Positions 1-7,826 of a stretch of 64,000 nt of DNA are shown piece by piece. This stretch comes from Marivita sp051251565. GTDB taxonomy: Bacteria; Pseudomonadota; Alphaproteobacteria; Rhodobacterales; Rhodobacteraceae. Both the position numbers and the translations under genes were made by a program. Below the pieces are notes generated by a model. The model saw only the letters and a program-made list of their open reading frames with translations, made no database searches and was not told the origin of the DNA. The first letter of the stretch is position 1; each line of letters starts with the position of its first letter. The stretch spans positions 124,001 to 188,000 of the forward strand of contig NZ_JBPOFB010000006.1 in the NCBI RefSeq assembly GCF_051251565.1, read 5' to 3'.

Positions 1-843
1 CAATGTCTTTAGCAGCGTGGACAGGTGATCGGGGAACGCGCGCGCTGTGATGTGGGCTTCGCGGACCAGATGATCGAAATGATCCGAGAATGCCCGCACC
101 CGCTGGGTGTCCCGGAAGGCAAGGTAATTGCTGCCGACATAGATCACCGACAAAAGCGGGCCGAACACCGTGATCGGGGCCGAGAAAAGCTTCCGCGCGT
201 CGAACAGGTAGAGCCGCAGGCGCGGATACAGCGCTGTCGTCAAATCCAGCCAATGTATGATCTGCTCTCGGCGTAGATCAATCGGCAGGCCCTCGTAGTA
301 GCCGGTGCCTGCAACAAAGCTGTGCAATTCGTAAAGCGGCATGGCGATTTCATAATCCGACGCCGATTGGCGCATCCATGTCAACCTGTTTGCCGATGAC
401 GTGATCGCCTGTGCCGCCGTGCGCCCCAGATGTGGCCCATATTCCCAGTTCAGAAACTCGTTGGTCTTGAGCATATCGGGAAGGGCGGCCGGGACATGTC
501 GGATCTTGTAGCCATCCGCTTCGCGGTGCCAATCAAAGATTTGTTGGTCACCCAAGGCGCGGGGCGCATTTGTCAGGGTCAACGCACTGGCCAGAAGTTC
601 AGCCGCGTTTTCAGGATGTTCGGCAAGGCCCAACAGCCAATCTGCTGACACTCCGAGTACGCTTGCACAGGCCCCGACCACATGGGCGTTTGGCAGACGT
701 GCGGCATCGTCGCGCAGCAGTTGGGAAATCGTGGACCGGTCTACACCGGTGCGCCGTGCCAATGCGCTTTGCGTGATGCCCGCACGCGTGATCGCAATCA
801 CAAGCCGCGTGCGGAACAGATCGGCGCGGTGGCGTTTATCCAT
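1..843 (-). CDS. XRE-family HTH transcriptional regulator (partial, C-terminus off the window)
   Basis: Open reading frame of 281 codons with no stop before the window edge. The start ATG lies at the high-coordinate end. Residues about 15-45 form a helix-turn-helix of the Cro/CI type (ITQSALARRTGVDRSTISQL), followed by a segment typical of small XRE repressors (VSADWLLGLAEHPE). The rest, about 200 residues, looks like a soluble effector or dimerisation region that I do not recognise. It is divergent from a membrane desaturase, and an inverted repeat lies between the two starts, so autoregulation and control of the desaturase are plausible but inferred. Confidence 0.85.
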   Translation of the reverse strand, partial: MDKRHRADLFRTRLVIAITRAGITQSALARRTGVDRSTISQLLRDDAARLPNAHVVGACASVLGVSADWLLGLAEHPENAAELLASALTLTNAPRALGDQQIFDWHREADGYKIRHVPAALPDMLKTNEFLNWEYGPHLGRTAAQAITSSANRLTWMRQSASDYEIAMPLYELHSFVAGTGYYEGLPIDLRREQIIHWLDLTTALYPRLRLYLFDARKLFSAPITVFGPLLSVIYVGSNYLAFRDTQRVRAFSDHFDHLVREAHITARAFPDHLSTLLKTL

Positions 844-859
844 GGGGTTAAACTCTCAG

Positions 860-879
860 ATGGTGATAAAATTCACCAT
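860..879. promoter_or_regulatory. Inverted repeat, candidate operator between XRE regulator and desaturase
   Basis: Perfect 7-bp arms ATGGTGA and TCACCAT separated by the AT-rich centre TAAAAT. The repeat lies 16 bases upstream of the regulator start and 84 bases upstream of the desaturase start. Size and symmetry fit an HTH dimer site. Binding is inferred from position only. Confidence 0.5.
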
Positions 880-963
880 ACAAGATAATTGTGCACTGTA
901 TCCAGAATTCTGTGTCTCTGGCGAATGGCGTAGAGTCGGGGTTGGGAACACACGGGAATAAAC

Positions 964-1896
964 ATGACGGATATGTCTTTGCCGCGTTCGGCAAAGTTTG
1001 GACGCGCGGCAGAATGGCCAACGGTCGTGATGCTGGCTCTGACCTATGGGATTTGGACGCTCGCCACGATCTGGATTGCAGAAATGTCTGTCCTGTTGGC
1101 CATTGTCCTGTGTGCCCTGGCAGGTGTGCAGCATTCATCGTTGTCCCATGAGGCCCTACACGGTCATCCGACCCCGAACACGTTCGTCAATGCTGTGCTT
1201 GTCTTTCCGGCTTTGACGCTGTTCGTGCCCTATCTGCGGTTTCGGGACACCCACATTGCGCATCACCGGGATGAATCGCTGACCGATCCCTATGATGATC
1301 CCGAAAGCAATTATCTTGCCCCGGCAGTCTGGGCACGTTTGCCGAACTGGCGCAAAGCGCTGTGCCGGGCCAACAACACGCTGGCGGGGCGTTTGATCAT
1401 CGGTCCCGTTCTTGGCCAGATCGCGTTTATGCACACCGATTGGACGTTGATCCGCGGCGGGGATCGTCGGGTTCTGCTGGGGTGGGTATTGCACGTTCCC
1501 GCGGTGGCGATCGTGATCTGGTGGATGGCATCACTGGCCGCGATGCCGATCTGGGCATGGCTGGTGTCGGTCTATCTGTCGCTGTCACTGCTCAAGCTGC
1601 GGACCTTTCTGGAACATCAGGCGCATGATCGCAGCTTGGCGCGTACGGCGATTGTCGAAGATCGGGGTCTGTTTGGCCTGTTGTTCTTGCACAACAACCT
1701 GCATGTCGTGCACCACCTGCACCCCAAAGTGCCTTGGTACGGCTTGCCAGCGCTGTATCAGAACCGTCGCGCGCAGTACCTCGCGTCAAACGAGGGCTAT
1801 CGCTACGACACCTATCTTGAGGTCGCGCGCAAACACCTGTTCCGGGCCAAAGACCCGGTTCCGCACCCGCTTTATCGGGATGGACACGGAAACTGA
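964..1896 (+). CDS. Membrane fatty acid desaturase family protein
   Basis: 310 residues with several hydrophobic segments and the three histidine boxes of membrane di-iron desaturases/hydroxylases: HEALHGH (62-68), HIAHH (97-101) and HNNLHVVHH (243-251). Proteins of this family introduce double bonds or hydroxyl groups into lipid acyl chains or carotenoids; the substrate cannot be read from the sequence. Its start is ATG just after a purine-rich stretch (GGGAATAAAC). It is divergent from the XRE regulator, which probably controls it, and convergent with the NUDIX gene 16 bp downstream. Confidence 0.85.
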   Translation: MTDMSLPRSAKFGRAAEWPTVVMLALTYGIWTLATIWIAEMSVLLAIVLCALAGVQHSSLSHEALHGHPTPNTFVNAVLVFPALTLFVPYLRFRDTHIAHHRDESLTDPYDDPESNYLAPAVWARLPNWRKALCRANNTLAGRLIIGPVLGQIAFMHTDWTLIRGGDRRVLLGWVLHVPAVAIVIWWMASLAAMPIWAWLVSVYLSLSLLKLRTFLEHQAHDRSLARTAIVEDRGLFGLLFLHNNLHVVHHLHPKVPWYGLPALYQNRRAQYLASNEGYRYDTYLEVARKHLFRAKDPVPHPLYRDGHGN

Positions 1897-1912
1897 TCCT
1901 GATCCTTGTCCT

Positions 1913-2617
1913 CTAGTCCGACAGAGGCCGCCCATAGAGTCGCAGGAACAGGCTTTCCTCGTCATTGTTGCGAAAGAACGGCACCGACGCAGGCGGATTG
2001 AGATCCGCTGCACGCGCGGCCACTTCGGCCAGAACAACTTCGGTGATGAAGGGCAGATCAAACGCGCGCACCTTGTCCAACTCAATCCATTGCAGATGTA
2101 CCAACTCGTCCGACGCTGCCGAGAAATCATCAGGATCGCTGGCCAGTTCGTCTGCATCCAGCAGGAAGAAGCGCGCATCAAAGCGCCGGGGCCGACCCGG
2201 AGGCGTGATGGCGCGGAACACGAATTGCAAAGGCGCTGCGTTTGGCAGATGTCCGTGCGCGGCAAAGTCGCGCCAATTGTCCGGGGGCGCGTCCCAAACA
2301 CCCGGCTGTCCGAGGATTTGGCCGGTCTCTTCCCAAAGCTCGCGGATGGCGGCCGCGGCAAGGGCCGCCGCGCGATCCAGTGGGGAATCGTCGATCAATC
2401 GGCTGGTGCAGACTGCCGACAAGGGGGCGGCAAAGGGCACGGTCGCATCCTCGACATCCACCGCGCCGCCGGGAAACACGAACTTGTTGGGCATGAACGC
2501 CGCCTTCGCGCCGCGTTGCCCCATAAGCACGCTGGGCCGATGATCGCGGTCCCGCAGGACGATCACCGTCGCGGCATCCCGGATGGCGCTTTTGTCGATA
2601 TTCGGTGCTTCGGTCAC
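1913..2617 (-). CDS. NUDIX hydrolase
   Basis: 234 residues. The core of the NUDIX box is visible as RELWEETG (about 92-99), preceded by FVFPGGAV, typical of the longer NUDIX enzymes that hydrolyse nucleoside-diphosphate-linked substrates such as CoA or ADP-sugars. The initial glycine of the full box is replaced in an alanine-rich stretch. I chose the GTG start because it follows a good ribosome site (GAAAGGG) and avoids overlapping DUF983; an in-frame start 69 bases upstream would overlap that gene. It probably forms an operon with DUF983, 26 bp upstream. Substrate unknown. Confidence 0.85.
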   Translation of the reverse strand: MTEAPNIDKSAIRDAATVIVLRDRDHRPSVLMGQRGAKAAFMPNKFVFPGGAVDVEDATVPFAAPLSAVCTSRLIDDSPLDRAAALAAAAIRELWEETGQILGQPGVWDAPPDNWRDFAAHGHLPNAAPLQFVFRAITPPGRPRRFDARFFLLDADELASDPDDFSAASDELVHLQWIELDKVRAFDLPFITEVVLAEVAARAADLNPPASVPFFRNNDEESLFLRLYGRPLSD

Positions 2618-2643
2618 GCGCGACCCTTTCTGTGGCGAAAGGA

Positions 2644-3039
2644 TCAGGTCGCGCCGTCGGCGAACCCGTGCATCTGCCGTGCCCATTGGAAGGCCACGAT
2701 TGCCCCTTTCAATCTGGGCAGAAGGTAGAGCGTCAGGGCGACACAGCCAACCGCGAAGATTGTGAACAGGACCAATGGCTCTGGCCGAAAGGTGACAAAC
2801 ACCGTGTGCAAAAGTGGGGCCATCAAGTGGCCGACGATCAGAATCGTCAAATAGGCCGGGCCATCATCAGCGCGGTGGTGGTGCAGTTCCTGCCGGCAGA
2901 CAGGGCAGCTGTCGCGCACTGTCAGGTATCCGCTCAGCAGCGGTCCGCTGCCGCATTTCGGGCATTTCCGGCGCCAGCCTTTGCGCACGGCGGGCCATGT
3001 CGGACGTTCGTCCTGCTCAGTCATATGTGATGTCGTCAT
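2644..3039 (-). CDS. DUF983 family zinc-ribbon membrane protein
   Basis: 131 residues. The N-terminal half carries two CxxC knuckles, CPKCG (C26, C29) and CPVC (C45, C48), consistent with a zinc ribbon. The C-terminal half has two hydrophobic segments. This architecture matches DUF983, common in Alphaproteobacteria and of unknown function. The start ATG follows GGGAGAG at good spacing. The gene is upstream of, and probably co-transcribed with, the NUDIX gene. The 220 bp on its other side, before the EF-hand gene, hold no further gene that I can support. Confidence 0.85.
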   Translation of the reverse strand: MTTSHMTEQDERPTWPAVRKGWRRKCPKCGSGPLLSGYLTVRDSCPVCRQELHHHRADDGPAYLTILIVGHLMAPLLHTVFVTFRPEPLVLFTIFAVGCVALTLYLLPRLKGAIVAFQWARQMHGFADGAT

Positions 3040-3263
3040 GTTCGCTCTCCCGATCTCAAAATGACGGGGGCACCCGGCGATGAACAGTCGTCAAACTGTC
3101 CTTGCGTCTGGATGTCGCAAAGCTGCGGGCGAAAAAAGTTTTGCATTTTGCGACGGAACCTCAGGCGCGGTGCGTGAAACGTAGTGGATGCCAAGACAAC
3201 ACGCTCCGTCTTGGTCCAATCGTTATCAGACCCGGCACATAGGCCGGAGATAAAGGGAAAGAC

Positions 3264-3749
3264 ATGACAATGAACAAGCAGGTTTCCGCACTCGTTATCG
3301 CCGCTTTGGTTGCAACCGGCGCTGCGTCATCCGTGTTCGCACAGGATGATGCGGTGCGCAGCGAACAGCGCGCACAGATGTTTTCGCAGCTTGATGCAAA
3401 CGGTGATGGCGTTGTCTCTGCCGAGGAATTCGCCAACCCGCCCAGCCGGTTCGAGTTGGCGGATGCCAACAGCGACGGTGTTCTGAGCGCCGAAGAGCTT
3501 GCCGCCATTGGCAATCAGCGTGCCCAAGAGAGGGTCGCGCGGATGATGGATCGTCTGGACGCGAATGATGATGGTGCGCTGTCAGAAGAGGAATTCACTG
3601 CACGGCGCGGGGCCGCGCGCATGTTTGACCGCCTTGACGCAAACGATGACGGGGCGATCAGTGCAGAAGAGTTCGCAGAAATGCGGATGCAGGATCATCG
3701 CGGCAAGCGCAGTGATCACGGGGGCAACACGCGGCATTCCGACCGCTGA
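3264..3749 (+). CDS. Secreted EF-hand calcium-binding protein
   Basis: 161 residues with an N-terminal signal peptide ending at about VFA-QDD (residue 26-27). Four EF-hand loops of nearly identical sequence follow at about 44-55 (DANGDGVVSAEE), 67-78, 99-110 and 125-136, so four calcium sites are likely in the periplasm. The His/Arg/Asp-rich tail is probably disordered. AGGGAAAG precedes the start. The gene is 84 bp upstream of an ECF sigma factor and heads a run of four genes in one direction, suggesting an envelope stress or ion-sensing operon (inference). Confidence 0.88.
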   Translation: MTMNKQVSALVIAALVATGAASSVFAQDDAVRSEQRAQMFSQLDANGDGVVSAEEFANPPSRFELADANSDGVLSAEELAAIGNQRAQERVARMMDRLDANDDGALSEEEFTARRGAARMFDRLDANDDGAISAEEFAEMRMQDHRGKRSDHGGNTRHSDR

Positions 3750-3833
3750 CCCGAGGCGCAAGACCCAAGCGGTGCATGTGCAGCGCTTGGATCGCCTGAT
3801 AGACTGAACCGAACACGTCAACCGCGCGGTGGA

Positions 3834-4433
3834 ATGACCCAGAGCCAGATAGATCCTGCCGCAGAAGCGGCGCTTCTCAAAGCCTATGCCGCCGGGGATG
3901 CCTCAGCGGCGCGGACGCTCGCGTCATCCTATACGCCGCTTGTGTTTGCGCATGCCGTCCGGATGCTCAATGACCGGGCCGAGGCCGAAGACGTGGCGCA
4001 AGAGGCGATGCTGCGGTTGTGGCGGCAGGCTCCGGCCTGGGATGCGCAGGGCGGTGCATTGGTGCGGACGTGGCTTTACCGGGTGACGGCCAATCTGTGC
4101 ATCGACCGGTTGCGCAAGGCGCGGCCAAACGAGTTGCCAGAGGATTTCGATCTTGCGGATGACCGGCCTGGCATTGAAGCGCAGTTGCAGACCAAGGCCC
4201 GGCACATGGCGCTGGACGAGGCGTTGATGCAATTGCCGGACCGCCAAAGGCAGGCGGTGGTGCTGCGTCATATCGACGGTTTGGGCAATACCGAGATTGC
4301 CCAGATCATGGACATTGGGCCGCGTGCGGTGGAAAGTCTGACCGCGCGCGGCAAACGGGCTTTGACCGCACTTCTGAGCGGCCAGCGTAAAGACTTGGGG
4401 TATACAGATGACACAGTCCAAACCTCCGTTTGA
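3834..4433 (+). CDS. ECF-family RNA polymerase sigma factor
   Basis: 199 residues. Sigma region 2 is visible around 45-70 (AEDVAQEAMLRLWRQAP), followed by a second core helix (LYRVTANLCIDRLRK) and region 4 near 130-180 (LPDRQRQAVVLRHIDGLGNTEIA). No region 1.1 or 3 is present, as expected for an extracytoplasmic-function sigma factor. The stop lies 26 bases inside the next gene, a small membrane protein that is probably its anti-sigma factor. Target promoters are unknown. Confidence 0.92.
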   Translation: MTQSQIDPAAEAALLKAYAAGDASAARTLASSYTPLVFAHAVRMLNDRAEAEDVAQEAMLRLWRQAPAWDAQGGALVRTWLYRVTANLCIDRLRKARPNELPEDFDLADDRPGIEAQLQTKARHMALDEALMQLPDRQRQAVVLRHIDGLGNTEIAQIMDIGPRAVESLTARGKRALTALLSGQRKDLGYTDDTVQTSV

Positions 4434-4749
4434 CGATCCGCTTGATGCGGTGTTTGCCGACGCGCGCCGGACGCCACCTGCTGTGCCCGACGATCTGATG
4501 GCGCGGGTGATTGCGGATGCGATGGCCGAGATGCCATTGAAAACAAAGGTGTCCCCATGGGGACACATCCTTGGGCCTCTGGGTGGCTGGCCTGCGATTG
4601 CCGGGCTTGCCATGACCGCCTGCGTGGGTGTCTGGGCCGGGGGCACCCTGACGGATGATCTGATGATGACGCTGTCCCCAACAGAAAGCGCTTTGGTTGA
4701 AACAGGCACTGGGCTGGGTGCCTTTGACCTTTTGCTGGTGGATGGGTGA
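4408..4749 (+). CDS. Probable anti-sigma factor, single-pass membrane protein
   Basis: 113 residues. A hydrophilic N-terminal half is followed by one transmembrane segment around 58-78 (WPAIAGLAMTACVGVWAGG) and a short periplasmic tail. There is no zinc-binding HxxxCxxC motif, so it is not a ZAS-type anti-sigma factor. The assignment rests on size, topology and translational coupling: its start lies inside the sigma gene. It is followed after one base by the CpxP-like gene. Confidence 0.6.
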   Translation: MTQSKPPFDDPLDAVFADARRTPPAVPDDLMARVIADAMAEMPLKTKVSPWGHILGPLGGWPAIAGLAMTACVGVWAGGTLTDDLMMTLSPTESALVETGTGLGAFDLLLVDG

Positions 4750-4750
4750 T

Positions 4751-5233
4751 ATGGCGGAGGTGACATCATCAAAAACCCCGTTGTGGTTGCGGCTGACAGT
4801 GTTGGCTTCGTTTGCGGTCAACCTCTTGGTTCTGGGCGGGGTCGTTGGCTTTCTCACGTTGGGGGGGCCTGATCGCCAGGCAGATCGGAACCGCGCGGAT
4901 GTTGGTTCGTTCTACACCCGTGCCCTGACCGAAGAGGACCGTCGCGCGTTGCGCCGGGATTTTATGGCAAGTCTGGCAGACAGCGGCCGCGACCGGGGAG
5001 CTGTGATCGCGGATGTGCAAGCCAGCCTTGATGCGTTGCGGGCCACGCCCTTCGATCCCGCTGCATTTGCCAATGCCATGGCGGACCAATCGGCCCGCCG
5101 TTTGCAACGCGAAGAGGTGGGCCGCCGTCTATTGGCCGACCGGATCGCAGCGATGAGCGATGCAGACCGAGCGGCGTATGCCGATCGGATCGAAAAGCGG
5201 TTGGCCAATTTCTCAGAGCGCCTACGGCGCTGA
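4751..5233 (+). CDS. Periplasmic heavy-metal sensor / CpxP-like protein
   Basis: 160 residues. One N-terminal hydrophobic segment (about 10-36) is followed by a long, charged, mostly helical domain rich in Arg, Asp and Ala with no cysteines. This resembles the periplasmic heavy-metal-resistance proteins of the CnrX/CpxP/Spy fold that often accompany ECF sigma factors. ATG immediately follows the stop of the putative anti-sigma gene; another in-frame ATG nine bases upstream is possible. It ends the four-gene operon and is convergent with the PleD-like gene. Confidence 0.7.
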   Translation: MAEVTSSKTPLWLRLTVLASFAVNLLVLGGVVGFLTLGGPDRQADRNRADVGSFYTRALTEEDRRALRRDFMASLADSGRDRGAVIADVQASLDALRATPFDPAAFANAMADQSARRLQREEVGRRLLADRIAAMSDADRAAYADRIEKRLANFSERLRR

Positions 5234-5239
5234 CCGGTC

Positions 5240-6655
5240 TTACAATGCGTGACGGTCAATGCTGTGCGCGTTGCGCGTGGGCATCTGTTGCGCGTCTTGT
5301 GAGGTTGCGAGTTGGATGCGATTGCGTCCATCGCGCTTGGCCCCGAACAGGGCATTGTCGGCAGCGCGCACCAGATCCTTGGTCAACAAACGGTCCATCC
5401 GGCGCGCATAGGCGACCCCGATGCTGATCGTGGCGCGGACATGGGTGCCGTCCTCGATGGCTTTGGGTGTGCGGGCCACGGCATTGCGCAACCGCAACGC
5501 GACGCTGCGCGCCTGCGCAGGGCCAACGTCGGGGAGAACGATAAGGAATTCCTCACCGCCGTAGCGGGCCAAGAAATCTCCGTCCCGCAGATTGTCCTTC
5601 AGCAGTGCTGAAATATGGGCAAGGATTTCGTCACCGGCGGGATGGCCATGATTGTCATTGATCGCCTTGAAGTGGTCGATATCCGCCAGCAACAGCGCAA
5701 GTGGACGAGGATGCTCAAGAAGGGCCCTGTCTGTCTTGGCCAGATAGGCTTCCATCGCGGCACGGTTGTTCAGCTTTGTCACAGGATCAGTATAGGCCTT
5801 TTCGCCCAGTTCGGTCGCGGTTTTGCGGGCGCGGTCCGCGTCATGCTTGCGCCGGGCCAATTGCCGGAGACGGAGCGCCAGTTCCGTGGCCGAGACCAAC
5901 AGCGGGGCCTGATCATGCGCACCCAGATCAAGCGGAGACGCCCCGGCCATTTGCCTGTCGGTCAGAAACAGGATGCGGCTGTGGCGGCTGTTGGGGTGGG
6001 ATTGCAACGTGCCCAACAGGTCGCGCGTGTCCGTGCCGTGATCGGTCTCGTACAGAACGTGGATGTCGGTGTCCGTTTCTTGCTGACGGCGTGCATTTTG
6101 GGGATTTGTCAGGTGGATTTCGAAACCGGTATCTTCAGCGATTGCGGGAATATAGCGGGCAAGGTCCGAGGACGCGTTCGGGACCACGAAGGTCACAACC
6201 GTTTTGGGCATGAAATCGGGTACGGGTTCGGCCAGACCGGGAGAAGAGACGGTGTTGCCGTGCTGCACTGTGTCTTCTGCGGTTTGCCTGATCCGCATGA
6301 AATTACGCAGTCTCGCCCGAAGGTCTGCCGGGTCTGACTGATGGTCGATCACATCATGTGCCCCGGCAATCAGGGCGCTGATCCGGGCTGAATGGTTTTC
6401 GCGGGCGACCGCAACCACGATGGTGGTCAACTGGGTTTTGTTGTGCGCCCGCAAGGTTTTGCAGAAGTTTCGAAGGCGCAAGCCCGGCAAGTCGTCGGCG
6501 ATGATGACGACGTCCGGCGCATCCTCGCGGATTTTCAGCAACCCTTCAGCCTGCGTTTCGGCCAGATCGACGGCATAGGCTGAGGTATCCAACTGCGCGC
6601 GCAAGTGAATGCGGCGGTTGGACAGGGCATCTATGATCAGGACATGACCGGACAC
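5240..6655 (-). CDS. PleD-like diguanylate cyclase with receiver domains
   Basis: 471 residues starting with GTG after CGGAG. A receiver-like domain covers about 1-120, a second degenerate receiver-like segment about 150-270, and a GGDEF domain about 285-450 with the active-site signature GGEEF (366-370) and an intact inhibitory site RDGD (357-360) five residues before it. It should make cyclic-di-GMP with product inhibition. In the first receiver the usual LVVDD reads LIIDA and the position of the phospho-accepting Asp reads Ala (IIADDLPG), so phosphorylation there is doubtful. No EAL domain is present. In this lineage PleD-like genes are often solitary, as here. Confidence 0.88.
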   Translation of the reverse strand: MSGHVLIIDALSNRRIHLRAQLDTSAYAVDLAETQAEGLLKIREDAPDVVIIADDLPGLRLRNFCKTLRAHNKTQLTTIVVAVARENHSARISALIAGAHDVIDHQSDPADLRARLRNFMRIRQTAEDTVQHGNTVSSPGLAEPVPDFMPKTVVTFVVPNASSDLARYIPAIAEDTGFEIHLTNPQNARRQQETDTDIHVLYETDHGTDTRDLLGTLQSHPNSRHSRILFLTDRQMAGASPLDLGAHDQAPLLVSATELALRLRQLARRKHDADRARKTATELGEKAYTDPVTKLNNRAAMEAYLAKTDRALLEHPRPLALLLADIDHFKAINDNHGHPAGDEILAHISALLKDNLRDGDFLARYGGEEFLIVLPDVGPAQARSVALRLRNAVARTPKAIEDGTHVRATISIGVAYARRMDRLLTKDLVRAADNALFGAKRDGRNRIQLATSQDAQQMPTRNAHSIDRHAL

Positions 6656-6745
6656 GAAAACTCCGAACGGGTGACGTCTGTTAAGACTTTGATCACCAAT
6701 TCATTGCCGCTATTGGTTAAAAAAGAGTTTGGGAAATGATTAAAA

Positions 6746-7030
6746 ATGACACTTTCTCAAAGTGGCGCAGAACAGATAGCGTTGGAAGCCATTGTTTGGC
6801 TGGCTGGAAATGATGAGCTTTTGCCAGTTTTCATGGGCTCAACCGGGGCGGATGAGGCTGCGTTTCGGGATGGGCTTGGAAACACCGAATTTCAGGCATC
6901 GGTTCTAGATTTTCTCATGATGGACGACGCGTGGGTTATCGCGTTTTGTGACACCAAGGGTATTCCTTATGACCGCTTGATGCAGGCGCGGGCGGCGTTG
7001 CCGGGTGGTCAGCAGGTGCATTGGACATGA
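6746..7030 (+). CDS. DUF3572 domain-containing protein
   Basis: 94 residues, acidic and helical, matching the small alphaproteobacterial DUF3572 family (features such as EAIVWLAGNDELLPVFM and the central ASVLDFLMMDDAWV). Its function is not known. Its stop overlaps the start of the next gene (ATGA), so the two are translationally coupled. It is divergent from the PleD-like cyclase across 90 bp. Confidence 0.85.
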   Translation: MTLSQSGAEQIALEAIVWLAGNDELLPVFMGSTGADEAAFRDGLGNTEFQASVLDFLMMDDAWVIAFCDTKGIPYDRLMQARAALPGGQQVHWT

Positions 7031-7779
7031 TCCGCCGCCAGATCGACGCGATTGTGTTCGACAAGGACGGCACCTTGTTCGATTTTGGCGCAACCTGGAA
7101 CGTCTGGGCGTCCAACCTGTTATTGCGATTGGCCAAAGGCGACAGGTCGCACGCCGCCGCACTGGGCGCGCGGATCGCCTATGATTTGGACCGCCAGACT
7201 TTTTCCCCGGACAGTTGCGCTATTGCCGGAACACCGGATGACATTGTCGAGGCGCTGCTTCCCGCAGTTCCGCATTTGACCCGGACAGAGCTTGTCGGGT
7301 TGATCAATGACGAAGCCGAATCCGCGCCCATGCGCGAGGCTGTGCCACTTGCGCCCTTGATGGACCGCTTTCTGGCGCAGGGCCTGCGGCTTGGGGTAGT
7401 CACGAATGATGCAGAACGTCCGGCGCTGGCGCATCTTGAAACTGCCGGGGTTCTCGGGCGGTTTGACTTTTTCGCGGGATCGGACAGCGGGTTTGGAGCC
7501 AAACCGGCGCCCGGGCAGTTGCATGCTTTTTGCGCGGCAACAGGCGTTGCGCCGGACCGCGCGGTGATGGTGGGCGACAGCACCCATGATCTGATCGCCG
7601 GTCGGGCCGCAGGCATGTGGACGGTTGCGGTTTTGACTGGCATCGCCAAGGCCGAAGTGCTTGCGCCCCATGCGGATGTGGTGCTGCCCGATATCGGGCA
7701 TTTGCCCGACTGGCTTGGGTTCGACGATCTTGCATCAGTGCCCAAAAGCGACGGGAACAGTCGTGTTCCGGCAGGATAA
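7027..7779 (+). CDS. HAD-family phosphatase (phosphoglycolate phosphatase-like)
   Basis: 250 residues. HAD motif I is FDKDGTLFDF near the N-terminus, motif II GVVTNDAE is near residue 125, and motif III/IV is KPAPGQ followed by MVGDSTHDL near 185. This is the arrangement of subclass I HAD phosphohydrolases such as phosphoglycolate phosphatase; the substrate is not certain. The ATG overlaps the DUF3572 stop; an in-frame TTG six bases earlier is less likely. Coupling to DUF3572 is conserved in appearance, but its meaning is unknown. Confidence 0.85.
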   Translation: MIRRQIDAIVFDKDGTLFDFGATWNVWASNLLLRLAKGDRSHAAALGARIAYDLDRQTFSPDSCAIAGTPDDIVEALLPAVPHLTRTELVGLINDEAESAPMREAVPLAPLMDRFLAQGLRLGVVTNDAERPALAHLETAGVLGRFDFFAGSDSGFGAKPAPGQLHAFCAATGVAPDRAVMVGDSTHDLIAGRAAGMWTVAVLTGIAKAEVLAPHADVVLPDIGHLPDWLGFDDLASVPKSDGNSRVPAG

Positions 7780-7826
7780 CACGTCGATGTGAGGCCTAGC
7801 TAAAGGGGCAACACAGGAGACGTTCC

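Noticed and set aside
1625..2728. Plus-strand open frame (367 codons) spanning the desaturase end and the NUDIX gene
   Set aside because: It runs out of frame through one gene and antisense to another, which is typical of high-GC DNA.
3151..3180. GGAAC followed by CGT-type sequence before the EF-hand gene, as in ECF promoters
   Set aside because: The spacing of about 20 bases is too long for the known GGAAC-N16/17-CGTT pattern.
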